Source: Bacteroidales bacterium UBA1197 (GTDB taxonomy: Bacteria; Bacteroidota; Bacteroidia; Bacteroidales; UBA932). From it: DNA of 17,969 nt. A program made the position numbers and the translations under genes. The DNA lies in the NCBI GenBank assembly GCA_002309995.1, contig DBYB01000026.1:59672-77640 (forward strand), given 5' to 3'. Numbering within the stretch: position 1 is the stretch's first letter; every line of letters begins with the position of its first letter. Positions 16,418-17,969 of this stretch are shown here, in pieces. The notes beneath the pieces are model-generated. The model was not told the DNA's origin, made no database searches, and worked only from the letters and a program-made list of their open reading frames with translations.

Positions 16418-16967
16418 CGTTTATGTGGTAGGCCGCGATGCGGTGCCGTCGCTCGTGAGGCTCGGGGAAGGGGAGTCCTTGAAGATGACCCTGATTGTGC
16501 CGGAGGGCGTTTCGGCTACGCTGGCGCTGGAGGTCGATCTCGACGGGTCCGGAGCCTCGCTGGACCTCGCCGGGGCATCGATGAGCCGTGGCGACGAACA
16601 GGTGCAGATCAATGTCGTAGTGCGTCATAACGTGCCCGGGTGCCGTTCCGAGCAGCTCTTCAAGAGCGTCGCCGGCGGGAGCGCCCGGGTGTCGTTCGAC
16701 GGCCTGGTCTATGTGGCCCGCGACTCCGTGCACACCGTGGCGCATCAGCAGAACCATTCGCTTCTGCTGAGCGAGGGCGCCTCCGTTGAGTCCCGCCCTC
16801 AGCTTGAGATCTACGCCGACGACGTCGAGTGCTCCCACGGCGCCACCACCGGCTACCTCAACCCCGAGGAACTATTCTATATGAGAAGCCGGGGCATTCC
16901 TTACGATGTCGCGCGCCAGATGCAGGTAGACGCGTTCCTCGCTCCGATAATAAGTCGTACTTTATGA
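16410..16967 (+). CDS. Short SufB/SufD-family Fe-S scaffold protein (about 185 aa)
   Basis: ATG 16410 overlaps the sufC stop by 8 nt; an in-frame TTG at 16383 would add nine residues with no homology value. The protein matches only the C-terminal half of SufD: a beta-rich region with A-H-Q-Q-N-H-S-L-L-L at 111-120, then P-Q-L-E-I-Y-A-D-D-V-E-C141-S-H143-G-A-T-T-G, then NPEELFYMRSRGIP and a C-terminal helix. Conventional SufD proteins exceed 400 residues, so about half is missing. The conserved Cys-Ser-His-Gly site is intact, the frame has no internal stop, and it overlaps its neighbours at both ends, so a functional minimal scaffold is more likely than a decaying remnant. It may act with SufC as a two-component system like the reported minimal SUF-type (SMS) systems. 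The symbol is left blank because SufB-type and SufD-type roles cannot be separated here. Confidence 0.82.
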   Translation: MDSVYVVGRDAVPSLVRLGEGESLKMTLIVPEGVSATLALEVDLDGSGASLDLAGASMSRGDEQVQINVVVRHNVPGCRSEQLFKSVAGGSARVSFDGLVYVARDSVHTVAHQQNHSLLLSEGASVESRPQLEIYADDVECSHGATTGYLNPEELFYMRSRGIPYDVARQMQVDAFLAPIISRTL

Positions 16968-17824
16968 CGCTGCGCACCTGCACCAAGGTAAACATCGGGC
17001 TTAACGTGCTGCGGAAGCGACCGGACGGCTACCACGACCTCGAGACGCTGTTCGTACCGTACTGGGGGTTCGGGGATGTGCTGTCTGTGGAGCCGGCGGA
17101 GCGGCTGTCGATAGAGATACAGCGCGAGGGCGGCGTGGACTGGGACCCGATGGAAGACCTTACCGTCCGCGCCTGGCGGCTCCTCAAGGCCGATTTCCCC
17201 TCGCTGCCTCCCGTGGCAATACGCCTCGAGAAGCACGCCCCGGTGGGCGCGGGCCTCGGCGGCGGCAGCGCCGATGCAGCCTTCATGCTCCGCGCCCTCA
17301 ACGACCTCGCCAACCTCGGCCTCTCCGACTCCGCCCTCGCTGCCTACGCCGCAAAGTTGGGCTCCGACTGTGCGTTTTTTGTGTATTGTTCCCCGATGTT
17401 TGCGACGGGGAGGGGGGAGGTCCTGGAGCCGTTCGACATCGACCTTTCGGGCTACGAACTCCGCGTTGAGCTCCCCCTGGACGCCGCCACCGGCCGCCCC
17501 GTCGCCGTCAGCACCCGCGAAGCCTACTCCGGCATCATCCCCCGCCTCCCCGCCTCCCCCTCCGGACACATTTTGCCCGAAAATGTGTCAGAATCAGGGA
17601 AAATCGGCGTGTCCGGACACAATTCGCCCCAAAATGTGTCAGAACTCCGTGAATTGTTGAGGCGGCCGGTGGCGGAGTGGAAGGGGAGTGTGGTGAACGA
17701 CTTCGAGGCCACTGTGTGCCCGCGCCATCTGGAGATAGCCGCGCTGATAGAGGAGTTCTATCGCCGTGGCGCCGTCTATGCCGCTATGTCTGGCTCCGGC
17801 TCCGCAGTCTTCGGCTTGTTTTAG
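16964..17824 (+). CDS. ispE: 4-diphosphocytidyl-2-C-methyl-D-erythritol kinase, IspE (286 aa, with inserted repeat and short C-terminus)
   Basis: A GHMP-superfamily kinase of the MEP isoprenoid pathway, phosphorylating CDP-ME at the 2-hydroxyl in the cytoplasm. It has TK8VNIGLNVLRKRPDGYHD near the start, the ATP loop PVGAGLGGGSADAA (93-106), the catalytic-Asp block LGSD135CAFF, VSTREAYSG, and the late glycine motif AMSGSGSAVFGLF (274-286). ATG 16964 overlaps the upstream stop (ATGA); a longer in-frame start at 16829 lies deep inside the Suf gene and adds no homologous sequence. Two oddities stand out. Residues about 196-233, between the STREAY helix and LRELLRRPVAEWKG, are an insertion made of two 17-residue repeats. 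The protein also stops immediately after the last glycine motif, where relatives usually continue for some tens of residues. Activity is probable but not certain. Confidence 0.9.
   Translation: MTLRTCTKVNIGLNVLRKRPDGYHDLETLFVPYWGFGDVLSVEPAERLSIEIQREGGVDWDPMEDLTVRAWRLLKADFPSLPPVAIRLEKHAPVGAGLGGGSADAAFMLRALNDLANLGLSDSALAAYAAKLGSDCAFFVYCSPMFATGRGEVLEPFDIDLSGYELRVELPLDAATGRPVAVSTREAYSGIIPRLPASPSGHILPENVSESGKIGVSGHNSPQNVSELRELLRRPVAEWKGSVVNDFEATVCPRHLEIAALIEEFYRRGAVYAAMSGSGSAVFGLF
17561..17644 (+). repeat. In-frame 51-bp-period tandem repeat with palindromic core inside ispE
   Basis: Two 33-nt units (17561-17593 and 17612-17644) match at 30 of 33 positions and lie 51 bp apart, exactly 17 codons. 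Unit 1 holds a perfect 10-bp inverted repeat: GACACATTTT (17565-17574), a 5-nt GCCCG loop, and AAAATGTGTC (17580-17589). Unit 2 keeps the right arm but has two changes in the left arm (GACACAATTC) plus one in the loop. The junction before unit 2 contains the 12-nt palindrome GTGTCCGGACAC (17609-17620). They encode SGHILPENVSE and SGHNSPQNVSE. The A/T-rich codons here contrast with the flanking GC-rich ones, suggesting insertion of a small palindromic element followed by duplication. Confidence 0.85.
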
Positions 17825-17914
17825 ATCCTTCGTCGCTGCCGCTCCTCAGGATGACAGAAAGCTCCGCTCCTCAGGATGATAACCTCCTGTCATTCTGAAC
17901 GAAGTGAAGAATCT
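17823..17914. repeat. Intergenic imperfect palindromic repeat (REP-like), possible terminator
   Basis: The left arm 17823-17857 (AGATCCTTC at its outer end, TCAGGATGACAG at its inner end) is complementary with few mismatches to the right arm 17887-17914 (CTGTCATTCTGA at its inner end, GAAGAATCT at its outer end). Outer ends pair at 8 of 9 and inner ends at 11 of 12. Between the arms, CCGCTCCTCAGGATGA (17864-17879) repeats 17839-17854 exactly, a 25-bp-period duplication. The 'GTCATTCTGA..GAAG..GAATCT' type of sequence is, from memory, a dispersed repeat in many bacterial genomes. The element begins inside the ispE stop codon. It could serve as a hairpin terminator for the operon, although no T-run follows it directly. 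Confidence 0.7.
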
Positions 17915-17915
17915 C

Positions 17916-17945
17916 TTTGTAAGTCAAAAATTTTTACTACCTTTG
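17916..17945 (+). promoter_or_regulatory. Bacteroidetes-type promoter (-33 TTTG, -7 TACCTTTG)
   Basis: TTTG at 17916-17919 and TACCTTTG at 17938-17945 fit the Bacteroidetes sigma-ABfr consensus (TTTG, about 19-21 nt, TAnnTTTG); the spacer here is 18 nt and AT-rich. It stands just after the palindromic repeat and reads rightwards out of the window, so its gene is not visible. The 24 bases that follow contain no start codon, which would suit an RNA gene or a leader, but they are too few to identify. Confidence 0.72.
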
Positions 17946-17969
17946 CAGTCCGCTCTCGGGTAGGGCGTA

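Noticed and set aside
16829..16963. Upstream in-frame extension of IspE giving a 331-residue protein
   Set aside because: The extension overlaps the conserved end of the SufD-like gene and has no resemblance to IspE. Homology starts at the ATG at 16964, which overlaps the upstream stop in the usual ATGA manner.
17561..17644. Two direct repeats with a short spacer, considered as a minimal CRISPR array
   Set aside because: There are only two units with an 18-nt spacer, they are in frame within ispE with a 17-codon period, and no cas genes are nearby. A palindromic insertion with tandem duplication fits better.
17946..17969. Start of a tRNA or other RNA gene after the promoter
   Set aside because: Only 24 bases remain, too few to show an acceptor stem or D-loop.

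Overview
The window looks like a stretch of a GC-rich gut-type Bacteroidales chromosome (Alistipes-like or a related lineage; genus not resolved). The evidence is a SusD/RagB-type C-terminus, Cys-containing lipoprotein signal peptides, BACON-like, GLUG and fimbrillin-like domains, MetallophosN/C-type phosphoesterases, and one TAnnTTTG-type promoter at the right edge. Every gene is on the + strand. From base 1 to 17824 no gap between genes exceeds 14 nt once a 41-codon small ORF at 7656-7781 is accepted, and many junctions overlap (TAATG, ATGA), so the block reads as one long operon or several closely coupled ones.

Left and centre (1-15668): a nutrient-uptake locus of the SusCD type whose cargo is probably phosphorylated. 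It starts with the tail of a SusD-like lipoprotein. Next come three successive 'GLUG repeat protein followed by calcineurin-like phosphoesterase' units: split (238-3138 and 3135-4808), fused in one chain (4808-7642), and split again with a fimbrillin-like N-terminal domain on both partners (7784-11011 and 11024-13444). A 41-residue acidic peptide sits before the third unit. An endonuclease/exonuclease/phosphatase-family lipoprotein (13446-14288) and an organophosphate:phosphate antiporter-like MFS permease (14292-15668) close the locus. The combined reading is that a phosphodiester or phosphomonoester substrate is bound and cleaved at the cell envelope and the phosphorylated product is imported. 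The substrate itself is not identifiable from sequence.

Right (15665-17824): three housekeeping genes are joined to the locus by overlapping stop/start codons. They are SufC, a SufD-like protein only about 185 residues long (normal SufD is over 400), and IspE of the MEP isoprenoid pathway. No sufB is present. IspE carries an in-frame 51-bp tandem duplication built on a palindrome and seems to lack its usual C-terminal tail, ending inside a different palindromic repeat (17823-17914). That repeat lies directly before a Bacteroidetes-type promoter (17916-17945) serving something beyond the window.

Base-composition oddity: the tetranucleotide CATG occurs only three times in 18 kb. C is the preferred wobble base in these genes, yet it is almost never used before ATG. 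No RNA gene, IS element, CRISPR array or attachment site was found. No gene-free stretch reaches 300 bases.
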